64,000 nucleotides of DNA from Neocallimastix lanati (nom. inval.) (Eukaryota > Neocallimastigomycota > Neocallimastigomycetes > Neocallimastigales > Neocallimastigaceae). The stretch covers positions 289,501 to 353,500 of the forward strand of contig JACVTC010000028.1 of NCBI GenBank assembly GCA_016946835.1, given 5' to 3'. Positions 13,367 to 27,367 of the stretch are shown here, piece by piece. The number at the start of each line of letters is the position of its first letter. Position 1 is the first letter of the stretch. A program made the translations under genes and the position numbers. The notes under the pieces are model-generated. The model was not told where the DNA came from. It saw only the letters and a program-made list of their open reading frames with translations, and searched no databases.

Positions 13367-13889
13367 AAATATATATATATATATTATTATTATTATTCTA
13401 TATAAAATTTAAAGTAATAACAAAAAAAAAAAAAAAAAAATTATAAATATATATAATTTATTGACTTACTTCATCCAAATTAATTGGTATATCTAAATTA
13501 ACAAGATAATGTTTACGAATTTGAGAATTTTGCCATCTAAATTGATTAAAGGTATTCTCTTTATTATTATTTTCCTCTGTAAATTTATTCCATAGTTTAT
13601 ACCAATTCTCAGAGGTAGCTGTTGAAATGGGTTGCTCAATACTTTCTCCTTCAACCTTTTCGGTTTGAGAAGGAATTTGTTTTAATATAGTTTTAATATC
13701 ATCGACATCATTAAAGTCAAGAGAGAATTCATTTTCTGGGTATATACTATTTAATGATGCTTCTATAATATTGCTAAGTTTTGATGCATCATCATTCTTT
13801 ATATATATATATATATTAAAAAAAAAAAAATGAAAAATTAGAATAACAATAAAAATAATAATTTAGTATTATATAATATTCAAAAATAA

Positions 13890-13938
<49 letters not shown>

Positions 13939-16900
13939 TATAAATAAATAAATAAATAAATTAATAAATAAATAAAATAAAATAAAATAAACAATAGACA
14001 TATATGTTATAAATTAAATTAATAATTATTTTTTGAACTTACAAAACTAGATTGTATTATATTCATGATAGCATCTGAATTTATAAATGCTTGTAATTCA
14101 TCGTTTAACATTGCTGAGGTTTGAACTGATTGAGGAGCTGATGCTGGTGTAGCTTCTTCTGCAGATTTAGAGGTGACTGTGGCTGGTTGTGCTTCAAATC
14201 CATCATTGAAAGCATCGAAACCATCATTTACAGCAGTATTACCATTAGCATTATCGAAATCGCCGAAATCACCAAAGTCACCGAAGTCATCTCCTCCATT
14301 ATTATTAGTGGTTTCCCCGAAATCACCAAAATCTCCGAAATCTCCGAAATCATCCCCTCCATTAGCATTAGTGGTTTCTCCAAAGTCACCAAAGTCATCA
14401 TTAGCTGGTGCTTCTTTATTGACATCTTCAGTTTTAGTGGGTGCATTATCGAAATCACCGAAGTTACCGAAGTCATCATTAACTGGTACTTCTTTATTGG
14501 CATCTTCAGTTTTAGTGGGTGCATTATCAAAATCACCGAAGTTACCGAAGTCATCATTAACTGGTGCTTCTTTATTGACATCTTCAGTTTTAGTGGGTGT
14601 ACTATCGAAATCACCGAAGTTACCGAAGTCACCGAAGTCATCATTAACTGGTGCTTCTTTATTGACATCTTCAGTTTTAGTGGGTGCATTATCGAAATCA
14701 CCGAAGTCACCGAAGTCATCATTAACTGGTACTTCTTTATTGGCATCTTCAGTTTTAGTGGGTGCATTATCAAAATCACCGAAGTTACCGAAGTCATCAT
14801 TAACTGGTGCTTCTTTATTGACATCTTCAGTTTTAGTGGGTGTATTATCGAAATCACCGAAGTTACCGAAGTCATCATTAACTGGTGCTTCTTTATTGAC
14901 ATCTTCAGTTTTAGTGGGTGTATTATCGAAATCACCGAAGTTACCGAAGTCATCATTAACTGGTGCTTCTTTATTGACATCTTCAGTTTTAGTGGGTGCA
15001 TTATCGAAATCACCGAAGTCACCGAAATCATCATTAACTGGTACTTCTTTATTGGCATCTTCAATTTTAGTGGGTGCATTATCGAAATCACCGAAGTCAC
15101 CGAAGTCATCATTAACTGGTGCTTCTTTATTGACATCTTCAGTTTTAGTGGGTGTATTATCGAAATCACCGAAGTTACCGAAGTCATCATTAACTGGTAC
15201 TTCTTTATTGGCATCTTCAGTTTTAGTGGGTGCATTATCAAAATCACCGAAGTTACCGAAGTCATCATTAACTGGTGCTTCTTTATTGACATCTTCAGTT
15301 TTAGTGGGTGTATTATCGAAATCACCGAAGTCACCGAAATCATCATTAACTGGTACTTCTTTATTGGCATCTTCAATTTTAGTGGGTGCATTATCGAAAT
15401 CACCGAAGTCACCGAAGTCATCATTAACTGGTGCTTCTTTATTGACATCTTCAGTTTTAGTGGGTGCATTATCGAAATCACCGAAGTTACCGAAGTCATC
15501 ATTAACTGGTACTTCTTTATTGGCATCTTCAGTTTTAGTGGGTGCATTATCAAAATCACCGAAGTTACCGAAGTCATCATTAACTGGTGCTTCTTTATTG
15601 ACATCTTCAGTTTTAGTGGGTGCATTATCGAAATCACCGAAGTTACCGAAGTCACCGAAGTCATCATTAACTGGTGCTTCTTTATTGACATCTTCAGTTT
15701 TAGTGGGAGCATTATCGAAATCACCGAAGTTACCGAAGTCATCATTAACTGGTACTTCTTTATTGGCATCTTCAGTTTTAGTGGATGCATTATCAAAATC
15801 ACCGAAGTTACCGAAGTCACCGAAGTCATCATTAACTGGTGCTTCTTTATTGACATCTTCAGTTTTAGTGGGTGTATTATCGAAATCACCGAAGTTACCG
15901 AAGTCATCATTAACTGGTGCTTCTTTATTGACATCTTCAGTTTTAGTGGGTGCATTATCGAAATCACCGAAGTCACCGAAATCATCATTAACTGGTACTT
16001 CTTTATTGGCATCTTCAATTTTAGTGGGTGCATTATCGAAATCACCGAAGTCACCGAAGTCATCATTAACTGGTGCTTCTTTATTGACATCTTCAGTTTT
16101 AGTGGGTGTATTATCGAAATCACCGAAGTTACCGAAGTCATCATTAACTGGTGCTTCTTTATTGACATCTTCAGTTTTAGTGGGTGCATTATCGAAATCA
16201 CCGAAGTTACCGAAGTCACCGAAGTCATCATTAACTGGTGCTTCTTTATTGACATCTTCAGTTTTAGTGGGAGCATTATCGAAATCACCGAAGTCACCGA
16301 AGTCATCATTAACTGGTACTTCTTTATTGGCATCTTCAGTTTTAGTGGATGCATTATCAAAATCACCGAAGTTACCGAAGTCACCGAAGTCATCATTAAC
16401 TGGTGCTTCTTTATTGACATCTTCAGTTTTAGTGAGTGTATTATCGAAATCACCGAAGTTACCGAAGTCACCGAAGTCATCATTAACTGGTGCTTCTTTA
16501 TTGACATCTTCAGTCTTAGTGGGTGCATTATCGAAATCACCGAAGTCACCGAAGTCATCATTAACTGGTACTTCTTTATTGGCATCTTCAATTTTAGTGG
16601 GTGCATTATCGAAATCACCGAAGTCACCGAAATCATCGCTAGCTGGTGCTTCCTTACTGGCATCTTCAGTTTTATTGAATGCATTATCGAAATCACCGAA
16701 GTTACCGAAGTCATCATTAACTGGTGCTTCTTTATTGATATCTTCAGTTTTAGTGGGTGTATTATCGAAATCACCGAAGTCACCGAAGTCACCGAATTCA
16801 TCATTAACTGGTACTTCTTTATTGGCATCTTCAGTTTTAGAGGGTGCATTATCAAAATTACTAAAGTCACCGAAATCATCGCTAGCTGGTGCTTCCTTAC

Positions 16901-19886
16901 TGGCATCTTCAGTTTTATTGAATGAATTATCGAAATCACCAAAGTCACCAAAGTCATTAATAGCTTGGGCTTCTTTATTGGTATCTTCGATTTTAGAGTT
17001 ATTGAAATTACCAAAGGCAGCGTTATTGAAATCACTATAGTTACCAAAGTCATTATTAGATGGTGTTTCTTTATTTGAATCTTCAGCATTAGAAGTTGTA
17101 TTATAGAAATCGCCAAAATCTCCAAAGTTATTGATGACTGGAGTTTCTTCTTTAATAACCTTTTCTGTATTAATGACTATACTATCAAAATCACTAAATT
17201 TACTGAAGCTACCATTAGTATTTTTTGATTCACTCATTGTAGTATTGGTAATTTCAACATTTTCAAAATCACCGAAGTCCCCAAAACCGAAGTTGTTTTT
17301 TATTTCACTATGAGGTTCGTTATAAAATGGTACAAAACTACTATCATTTTCTTGGGTATTCTTTATATTTTCTTCAACAGCTTGTAAATGATCAACTTCT
17401 TGATTTTCATCATTCTTCCTTTTATTTTCTAAATGTCCATTTTCTTTTTCTTCATCATTAATAGGTATATCACCAAAACTACCAAATTCAAATATATCTC
17501 TTTTTTCATCATTAGAACTAACTGTATCATAACTACTGAATTGAGTTAAAACATTATTTTTGTTTTTCTCTTCATTGGGTTGAGTACTACTTAATGGAAT
17601 TCTATGAATGTTACCAAAATCTCCAAAACTATCATCTCTTTTTGAATCAGAAATTGAAATTGGAATATTATTAAAGACACCGAAATCACCAAAACCATCA
17701 TCCTTCTTTTCTTCGGTTGTAGTGGGTGACATGATTAAGTTGCCAAAATCACCAAAACCGTTATCCTTCTTTTCTTCAATTGAGGTTGCAGGTATACTAT
17801 TAAAATTATCAAAGTCACCAAAACCATCATCTTTCATTTTTTCAGTTAAGGCTACTGGCACACTATCAGAATTACCGAAGTTTCCAAAATTATCATTCTT
17901 CTTTTCTTCAGTTGTTGCGGGTGACATACTAAAGTTACCAAAATCGCCAAAACCGTCGTTTTTCATTTTTTCTGTTGCAGTGGTTAGTACATTATTGAAA
18001 TTATCAAAGTCGCCAAAACCATTATCTTTCATTTCTTCAGTTGATGTCACTGGCACATTATCAAAACTACCAAAATCACCAAAATCATCATTTTTCTTCT
18101 CTTCGGAAGATGTTACTGGCATACTATCAAAACTACCAAAATCACCAAAATCATCATCTTTCTTTACTTCGACTGTAGCGGGTGACATACTAAAGTTGCC
18201 AAAATCACCAAAATCGTTATCTTTTTTTTCTTCAGTTGGGGAGGCAGGTATACTATTGAATTTTTCAAAGTTGCCAAAACTATCATTCTTCTTTTCTTCA
18301 GTTGATGTTACTGGTATAGTATTGAAATTACTAATGTCGCCAAAACCACCATCTTTTTTTCCTTCAAATAAATTGGTTGGCACATTATCAAAATTACCAA
18401 AGTTACCAAAATCATCATCTTTCGTTTCTTTCGTTGAAGATGTTGGCATGCTATTAAAGTTACCAAAATCACCAAAATCGCCATCCTTCTTTTCTTCAGT
18501 TGCATTAGTTGGGATACTATTAAAGTTACCAAAATCACCAAAACTTTCACTATTCTTATGGTCAGTTATTGTATCAGGTTTGTTTTCAAATTTATTATCG
18601 TTATCTTTTTTCTCTTCAATAGTTTCATTATTGGTATTATCTAAATTTCCTTTATTTTCATCATTTATATTTTTTTTATGGTCAAGATTTTCTTCTTGAG
18701 TACTATTATCAATATTACTACCCATACTAAAATCTAAATCTTCTAATGAATATAATGCTTTCATATTATTATCAATATTAGAATTTTCATTATTTGATGA
18801 GAATATATCAAAATCACAAAAATTATTATTATTATTATTATTATTAGTAGTAGTAGTAGTAGTAGTAGTAGTTGAAGAAAATCTGACAAAAGTATCAAAT
18901 TTTCCAAAATCATTATCATTATTTTCATTTTCTTTTTTATTTTCATTATTTAAATTATCATTTATTATTTTATTTTTTATCTCATTATCTTTATTTTTAT
19001 TGTCATTGGTATCTATATTAATATCATTAAAAAGATTATCTGCATTAGTTTTCGATATTGTTGAATCAAAATTTCCAAAGCTATCATTATTACTGTTGTT
19101 AATGTTGTTTTTATTACCAAAAGCACTAAAATCACCAAAATTATTTGTTGCGATATTACTTATATTATCAAATGAACCGAATTCACCGAAATTATTATTT
19201 GAGTGGTTATTTGAAATGCTTGAATCTTCAAAGTTTCCAAAACCATCATTTTTCATTGATAAATCTTCAACTTTAGATTGTTTAACTTTTTCTTCACCAT
19301 TATTTAGTTCATTGCTATCATTTAAGGATTTGAAAGCATTAAATGATCCAAAATCACCGAAATTGTTATCTATTTTTGTTTTTGATATCTCCTCTTTTAG
19401 AGGACTATTAATACCAGAATTAAAATTGATGGTACTAAATACTGAAAAATCATCAAAATTATTGTTTGTATTATTATCTTTTTTATTTTCATTTGTATCA
19501 TAAACATTTATTTCTCGAGTATTTGTCTCATTATTATTATTTGCATTTTTTTCATTATTATTAAGAGAAATTCCATTTAAATTAGAAAGTCCTAAATTAC
19601 CGAAATTATCAAAATCATTTGTACTAATAAATGAATTTTCTTTGTTTTCGTTATTACTATTTTTATTGGTATCAAAATTTATTTTTGAAGAATTATTACC
19701 GAAAACAGAAAAATCTCCAAAATCATTATTTTGATTATTATTTGAATGAAAATCTGAGAAATCACCAAATTCATTTTCTTCTTTATTATTAGTATCATTA
19801 AAGAAATTACTGATGTTATTTAATTGAGTTGAATTGGCATTAGAAAACTCATTAAAATTAGAAAAACTATTATTGTTTCTATTATA

Positions 19887-19946
<60 letters not shown>

Positions 19947-20034
19947 TTCAGTAAATCCACCAAATAAATCTGCAGTTTTATTATTATTATTATTAATTTC
20001 AGTAAAACCACCAAATAAATCTGCAGTTTTATTA

Positions 20035-20078
<44 letters not shown>

Positions 20079-20444
20079 TGACATAGAATTATTATTTAAT
20101 GCATTAAAACCCATAAAATCATTATATTTTCCCGATATATTATTATTTTTAGTGAAACTTAAGGAATTATTTGTATTATTAATATTTGGCTTTGATTTAT
20201 CAAATGAATCTTCAAAAATTCCAAAATTAAATGTATTATTATTAGTACTATTTAAAGAATTATTATTTAATGAGTTATCAAATTTAATTTCGTTTGAATT
20301 TGAAAAATTATTATTGGAATTACTATTAAAACTACTTGGAAGGCTTGAGCCAGTAAAGTCCAAATCTAATAATAAATTTGTTATTGGTATTGATTTTGAT
20401 TTTTCGGAATTTGTATTATTATTATCAAATAAATTAGAATTCAT
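12118..20444 (-). CDS. Laa2/aftiphilin-like AP-1/clathrin accessory protein, giant repeat form
   Basis: Six exons on the minus strand: 20444-14043, 13796-13470, 13203-13002, 12820-12698, 12523-12452, 12176-12118. All junctions are GT-AG and phases agree, giving 2394 residues. The first ~2130 residues are disordered and Asn-rich, packed with DFGDF/FGNF motifs, the short hydrophobic peptides that bind adaptor appendage (gamma-ear) domains. A first degenerate repeat block (units with EEKKDDDFGDFGNF) is followed by about 32 near-identical 26- or 29-residue units. Exon 2 holds a conserved C-terminal domain with ENEFSLDF, NWYKLWNKF and SQIRKHYLVNLDIPINLDE (about 2225-2243), resembling fungal Laa2 (YBL010C) and the clathrin-binding-box region of aftiphilin; KYEKAKKLAGIDPG and a helical ELQELIKSVIEATQ segment follow. 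Expected role: recruiting or regulating AP-1/clathrin at trans-Golgi and endosomes. Family assignment is from remembered motifs. The start is the first Met after stop-rich A+T DNA. Confidence 0.8.
14390..16950 (-). repeat. In-frame 78/87-bp coding tandem array (about 32 units)
   Basis: Within exon 1 of the Laa2-like gene, units of 78 bp (26 residues, DFGNFGDFDNAPTKTEDVNK plus EAPVND) or 87 bp (one extra FGN or FGD triplet) are repeated about 32 times. Many are identical at the DNA level, and two sub-types alternate (VNKEAP and ANKEVP). Because the unit is a multiple of three and lacks stops in other frames, long spurious open frames appear on both strands. The identity implies recent unequal exchange or gene conversion. 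Confidence 0.95.
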
Positions 20445-22533
20445 TGTTTATATATATGAAAATGTAAATCTATAAATAATTAATTTTTTTTTTATTAATT
20501 TATAAGAATATATAAGATATGTTTTATTTGTTTTCTTAATATTATTTAACTTTCAAATTTCCTTTTATAATTCTATTGTGAACATGAAAATATATCTATT
20601 GTATTTTTAAAAAATCAAATAAATTTAAATATAATATTAAATAGAGTATAGAGTATATATTTTAAAATTAGTAATAAATATCTATAATAAAATAAATTTT
20701 AAATAATATTTGATTTTATTATTTTTATTTTTTTATTAGATAAATTAGATAAAAGTACTAAAAAAAAAAATATATATATATATATATGTTTTATATAATT
20801 ATATTATGTTTTATAATATTTCTTATTTATGAAAATAATATTTTATAATTGTTTATTTATTTACTTTTTACAATATAAGTTTTCTTTTAAAATATGTTTT
20901 TAATTTTTAAATTAATTTATTATTATTTTTCTATTATTTCACAAATTTTAATTAATAATTAATTTAAAAATTGATAATATTGCAGTACTACTATATATTA
21001 TTTCGAATATTATTGTTACAATTATCTATTATAATAAATAATTTAATATTTTTTGTAACATTAATAAAAATTAAAAAAATTTTATAAAGATCTTAAAAAT
21101 TTAGATTAATCAAATATTTTAACAATAGTATAAATAATATTCATAAAATTATGCATAAATTACATAAATATATATATTTTAAAGATTATTCTATGTTTAA
21201 CATAAAAATATTATGAATTTACTTTATAATGAATATTTTTTCTAGGTTTTCTTAAAAATTTTATATTTTATTTAATATAAAATAATTTATACATTGAATC
21301 ATTTCAATACATATATCTGACCAATCATAAATTAGATTTATTTTATAAAGATATGAATTTTAATGTTCTTATTATTATTATTTCTATTAATACATACGAA
21401 ACCTTTAAAAGTTAATTCATATAAAATAAATGGGGAAAATCCTCAAGGTACTAAGGCAGAAAATGCCGTCTTTAATACAAGATTATTATAAAATTTAATA
21501 ATCTTGTTAAGAATTTGAATTAATGAGATAGAAAAAAGTTTGAAATAATCACATTACTTTATTTTAGTTTGAAAGAAATTATGAAATTTCCGTAAAAATT
21601 TTTTTATATTTTACATATATTACCAAATAATAAATGTTATATAAAAGCTTATTCAAGATGTGCTTTTTTTTTTTTTAACTTTATATTTTTAATATAAAAA
21701 TTATAAATGTCTGAATATTTTAAATGATTTAATGAATTTATTTTTTAATGTTAATATAAACTAAAATATATAATATTTCCATATTAATAATCTTTACACA
21801 TATAATATTTAAAAAAAAAAAAAAAAGTACTTTTATTTATATATATTTCTTTTTATTTTTTTTTTTTTTATTTTTTTTTATTTTTATTTTCGAGAAGTGT
21901 TAATTGGTATTAAGAAATACAGTATATGAAAATTTCTTTAAATAAAGAAAAAGAATAAAAAAAAAATATAAAAAAAAAAAATAAAAAAAAAAAAAAAGGA
22001 AAAGGGAAAAATAGGGGGCTTTATTTATAAAAAAAAAAAAACTATATTCTAATAATATATAATTAAGATAAAAAAAAAAAAATAGTATTAATTTTGATTT
22101 ATTAGTCAAAAATAATAATAATATATATAGATAATAAAACGAATACTTCAATACGATTAATAAAGGAATTAATTAAATAATAATTATTGATTATTGATTA
22201 TCCAGTCTTTCTACTAATTTTATTTTATTTCTTTTTTTTTTTTTTTATAAAAAATATTTGTTCGTTATTATTATTATTATTATTATATTTAAAATAAATA
22301 ATTTAAAACAGAAAAAAAAAAATGATATTTCCATTTAATTTCTTTAATAATAGAATTCAAAAAATGAAAAAATAAAACAAATAAAAAAAATATATTTATA
22401 TATATATAATAATAATATAAATAATGATAATATATTTATATAATTTTCTTTAATACTATATAGATAATAATATATTTCTTATATTATTATGTTGATATTA
22501 ACTACGATTATATTTGTTGATTATCTAATATTT
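20445..22533. other. Intergenic region between Mei2-like 3' end and Laa2-like 5' end
   Basis: It serves as promoter region for the Laa2-like gene and 3' region for the Mei2-like gene, both on the minus strand. It is mostly A/T. One patch at 21430-21510 is more complex: GGCAGAAAATGCC could fold as a small hairpin, followed by a stem with 11-bp arms (21477-21487 and 21497-21507, 9-nt loop). No gene was found. Confidence 0.6.
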
Positions 22534-23144
22534 TCAAATTCTTTCTTTATTTATCTGGGTGGTGTTATTATCATGTATTTTATCATCATGTACTTTACTA
22601 TTATTGTTGCTACTATTGTTATTACTATTGTTGTTACTATAAGTTGAAGTCTTTTGTAAATTGCTATTTAATAATACAGAAGAATAAGGTTTAAATTGAA
22701 GAGGTACAGTTGGTGGAGGGAACTTTTAATAAATTTATCAAATATATGTTTAATAACGTTAGTTAATATTTATATTATTTATTTAATTATTACAAAAGAA
22801 ATAATAATAATAATAATAAAAAATAAAAAAAGAAATAAAAATAAAAAATTGCAATAATAAAAAAAAAAATAATAATAATAATATATATAACTTACTGGTT
22901 CTTCTTGACCTTTTAATTCTCCCGAAGTATAAAATATTTTTGGTCTGTAAGACGGATCTTCCAACATTACACTGGAATTCTTAAATTTTTCAATTAATGA
23001 ATCTCTTCCTTGTATATTAGCGTAAGAAAGTGTACAAATTTTGTCAGAATTAAAACGAGTCCATTTTTTACCAACAACTTTCTCAGCAAAAGAAATAACG
23101 GCCCTATTTTTATAAATTAAATTAAAATTAAATTTTTATAAAAA

Positions 23145-23175
<31 letters not shown>

Positions 23176-26100
23176 AGAAAAATTAGTTTATTTATAAGTT
23201 TATTAATTATAAGCAATAAATAAATAAAATAATTTACAAAATAAATAAAGTGAATAAATATATTACTTTATATCAACAAAATTAATAAAAGCATAACCAA
23301 CATTGCAACGATTCTTGAAATCCATTCGTAAATATAAGAAATCAAATTGTCCAAAATGGGTATCGTTAATTGTATCGATTAACATTTGTTGGGCTAAATT
23401 ATTTTTATTTTTATTATATACACATAAAAAGAAATTAATATAATACATTATATATATTTTTTCTCTTTAGCAATAACAAATTTTCTATTTCATATATTAA
23501 TTTTGATATCTATACTTACTATATTTATTAGGGATATTTCTAATCATAAATGTTGTTCGATCATCTAATCCTGAAATAACTCTAGATAAAATTAGTTCAT
23601 TACCTCTTGGAATAACATGACGTTTAGAGCCCGTATTTGAGCTTTGATTTAATTGCCTATCATTAATATTAGAATTATTGTTTCCATTTTTATTTTTTCT
23701 ATTTTCTTCAGATGATTGACACATACGTCTTTCTTCCATTGTAATTCTTCTATGATAAGTATCTACATATTCATTAGAAAAAGATGTAGAATTAACATTA
23801 TTGGCTGTTATACCACCAATACTATTTTTATTTTTAATTTTCATACCATTATTTGGTTTATCATTCATCATTTGAATTGTAGATAGAATAGGTGTATTTC
23901 CAGAAAGAATATTTTTATTTGAGAGAGTTGGTGAATTATTTTTTAGCATTGTTAATGGCATAGCTTGCGTTACTTTATTTATATTATTCATATTATTCAT
24001 ATTTCCTGGATTATTGTTTACAATGGCCACATTACCATTATAATTCGTTAATGGCTGATTCGTTAAATTCATATAATTATGTGAATTTACTTTCATTATT
24101 TTTGAAGCATTTGAAGAGGTAGTAGACAATATATCACTCATATCAGATAATGGGGTTTCAAGTGAAGATGTTGCAGTAATTGTTGAATTAGATGGTGTTA
24201 CATTATTACCTCGTAAAATACTATTAGAACTATTCGTTGGTGAATGCGAATCCGAATTAAATAAATATGAAGTAGGACTATTAATATTTGTATTTTGAGA
24301 AATGTTTGTATTATTATAATTAATCATTAATTCTTGATTTTGTAAATTAATTGGGAAATTACTCAAATTGCCAAAAGTACTCATATTATTTATATTACTC
24401 ATATTACTCATATTATTCATATTATTTATATTATTTATATTATTCATATTATTCATATTATTTATATTATTCATGTTATTTATAACGTTCATATTACTAA
24501 TATTATTCATATTATTTATATTTTGGACATTAGCCATATTATTGATATTTCCAATACTATTCATTCCATTTATCATAGGATTAGGAATATTCATATTATA
24601 GTTTGATAAACCATTTGGATAATTGTTATTCATCCTATTAGAGTTCATTTGTTGAGGTAGCATCTTATTTGGCATTGAAAAATCATTTAATACTGGTTTC
24701 ATCTGATTATACATTAGCATATTTTCATTATATATATTTTGATTATGACGTTGTTCACCAATAATTCCGAAATCAGAGTCATTCGTTAAAATATTTGTTG
24801 GGACATCTACTTTTTGAGAAAAACCTGACAAATTTTTCAGTTGTTCTCCAATATTTTCAATATCGTCTTTTAATGTATCCACACTTCTTGGATAATTCGT
24901 AATATTATCTATACCAGTTTCATTTGAATTTGAAGGAAGCAAAATATCATTATTTCCGAAAGTCTTATTAACATATTGTTGATCTGTAAAATTCATTTTT
25001 GAATTGTTTTGTATTGTTGATATTACTAAATTTAATTATATATTTATATGTATTTAATTAATATTAAATATAATTATTTAAATATTTATAGTCATAATAA
25101 TTACCATTAGGATTATTTAAAATATTTGTATCTTTATTTATAAATTTGCTTCCAATTGGGTTATCAGTTCTGAAAATATCTGATTTATATGGTGAATACC
25201 AATTACTATTCATAAATGTTAAATCGTTGAAGTTATTTAAGTAATTACTACTATTTGATTCCTTATTTGTTATATTTTGTTTATCTGGTTCATTATTTGA
25301 AGTATAACGAATGAATTCATTATTTTCCTTTATATTATTTAATAACCAATTTCCTGGCTTGGAAAAACCAGCATAAAGAAGCTTTCCCTTATATAATTTA
25401 TAAATATATATATAATTTAATTCATTCATTCACATATATAGTAATTATTTTAAGTTCATATTTAATTATTATTTTTTAAATCTATTATTTATATTTTATA
25501 ATTAACAAAATCCATATATACTTTTGAAAGAAAATCTTGTAAATTATTAATTGCTTTTTCGGCGGATCTAACATCATCGTATTCAACAAATACGTTTTTC
25601 TTACTTTGATAAAATTTTCTTATTTTACCATATGTTGAAAGTAATAGCTTTTTCAATAATACAGAATAATTAAAATAATGCTCTTGTAAATAATAATGAT
25701 AATACTATAATAAAAATAAGGACAATTATTATTATTTAACTTTAAAAAAAAATACCTTAATATTGCTTTTATTTAAAGATTGATTTAATACTATATATAA
25801 TGATCCTTGATTATCTAAAATTTCTTTTATATTTTCAATAGCAACATAATTTTTTACGTCATCTGGATCAACAAAGAAAGTAGAAAAATAATTTCCATAA
25901 GACAACTCCCGATGAATACCATTATATGCATCTAGAGCAGATTTTATATCCCAATAAATCAAAAGTATACTTCTCTTTTTTGTAAAAAATACTTGTCTTA
26001 TTTCGCCATATTTCTAAATGAAAATATACAGATTTATATATATTTTTTTAATTAGTATTAGTTTATAATAAATATAACAACAATTTAATAATTGTAAAAT

Positions 26101-26371
26101 CAAATTACACTCAAATTTTCATTTATTAGTTGATTAAGATTGAAATATTCGGGTATTTCATTAATTATAATTATACGTGATTGGCTAGCACCCGAATTTA
26201 AGAATTCATTGTTATTTTTTTGGTTATAAATTGTTGATTCATTGTTATTATTACCAATTGTTAAATAATCACTATTATTAATAGTATTAATATCTTGTTC
26301 TAATAAAATATATTATTAAATATAAAAAAAAATTATAATAATAATAATAATAATAATATTAGTATATTCAT

Positions 26372-26402
<31 letters not shown>

Positions 26403-27367
26403 CCATTAATACTAAAAATTTAAATATTTTTAAATAATGATATTACCAATATTTGTATTATTATAATTACTATTTAAGCTTGATAAAATATATTCTCTAT
26501 TATTATTTAAATTAATAAGTTTTGAGTTATTTAATGATTCCTCAAATTTCTCCTTTTTATTCAAAAAGTTTGAATCGTTATTGTTTATAAAACTTGATAA
26601 ACTGATATTATTATTTAATGAATTTAGAAAATAACTACTATCCTCTTTATTGTTAAATAATTTTGGTGTATTATTTGGATTAGAATTATTATTGTTCGAC
26701 ATATCCATTATATTTATTTTATTGTTTATATTATTTAACATTGGGGATACAGAGGAAGTAGATAAATTATCTAAAAATGGTGGATTCATTTTTTTTGAAT
26801 TATTATTTATTTGAAAATTTATTTGTTTAAAATTACTTCGTGAATTTGATTTTAATAGATTATTATTTAATTTTATTTCAGAATTATCATTTATAAAATT
26901 TTTTTTTGATGATTCACTTAAAGTTTTGATAGCACTATTTGATATAATATTATTTATTGTAACAGAAGAATTTATATTAATATTTTGATTATTATATGAA
27001 TTTGAATTATTTATTGACTTTTTAATTATTTGATTATAATTCAAATTTTTATCTAATTAAAATATTTTATTTTGAAATTTTTATATAAAAGTTAGTATTT
27101 TAGATATTTATATATAAATTTACTTTAAATTATTTTATTTATAAGCTGATAATATATTTAATAATAACAATTTTTTATGTTTATAATTTTGTTTATATTA
27201 AAATATGAATAAGCACTATTGATATCCATAATATTAATAAAATATTAAATATTATATATCCATGAATATTATTATTTTTAAAAATTACCTTCATTTTTCA
27301 TCCAATCTGAACTAGACCATATATTATTTGAATTCTGATTAAAAACTGAAGATGTATTTTTTCCCAT
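22534..27367 (-). CDS. Mei2-like RNA-binding protein with three RRMs
   Basis: Ten exons on the minus strand: 27367-27289, 27052-26447, 26299-26109, 26013-25756, 25704-25522, 25387-25105, 25025-23520, 23393-23267, 23103-22896, 22722-22534. All are GT-AG with matching phases; 1209 residues. RRM1 starts near residue 267 (SRIIIINEIPEYF, then KYGEIRQVFFTKKRSILLIY), RRM2 spans about 390-445 (YGKIRKFYQSKKNVFVEYDD, then FLSKGKLLYAGFSKPGNW). The strongly conserved C-terminal Mei2 RRM (about 1020-1120) carries TTFMIRNIPNKYTQQMLIDT, FDFLYLRMDFKNRCNVGYAF and GKKWTRFNSDKICTLSYANI, followed by LEDPSYRPKIF and EEPFPPPTVPLQ. Asn-rich low-complexity stretches, including NINNMNNMN runs, separate the domains. 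In fission yeast Mei2 drives meiotic entry by binding non-coding RNA; plant AML proteins act in meiosis and growth. Its role in a gut fungus with no known sexual stage is unknown. Confidence 0.9.

Noticed and set aside
14390-16950. Regularly spaced repeats resembling a CRISPR array
   Set aside because: The repeats are contiguous coding units without unique spacers, in a eukaryotic gene.
14173-17125. Three more very long open frames (over 900 codons each) overlapping the Laa2-like exon, two on the plus strand and one on the minus strand
   Set aside because: They arise because the 78/87-bp repeat unit is a multiple of three and contains no stop in those phases. Outside the repeat array they end at once and they have no family character.
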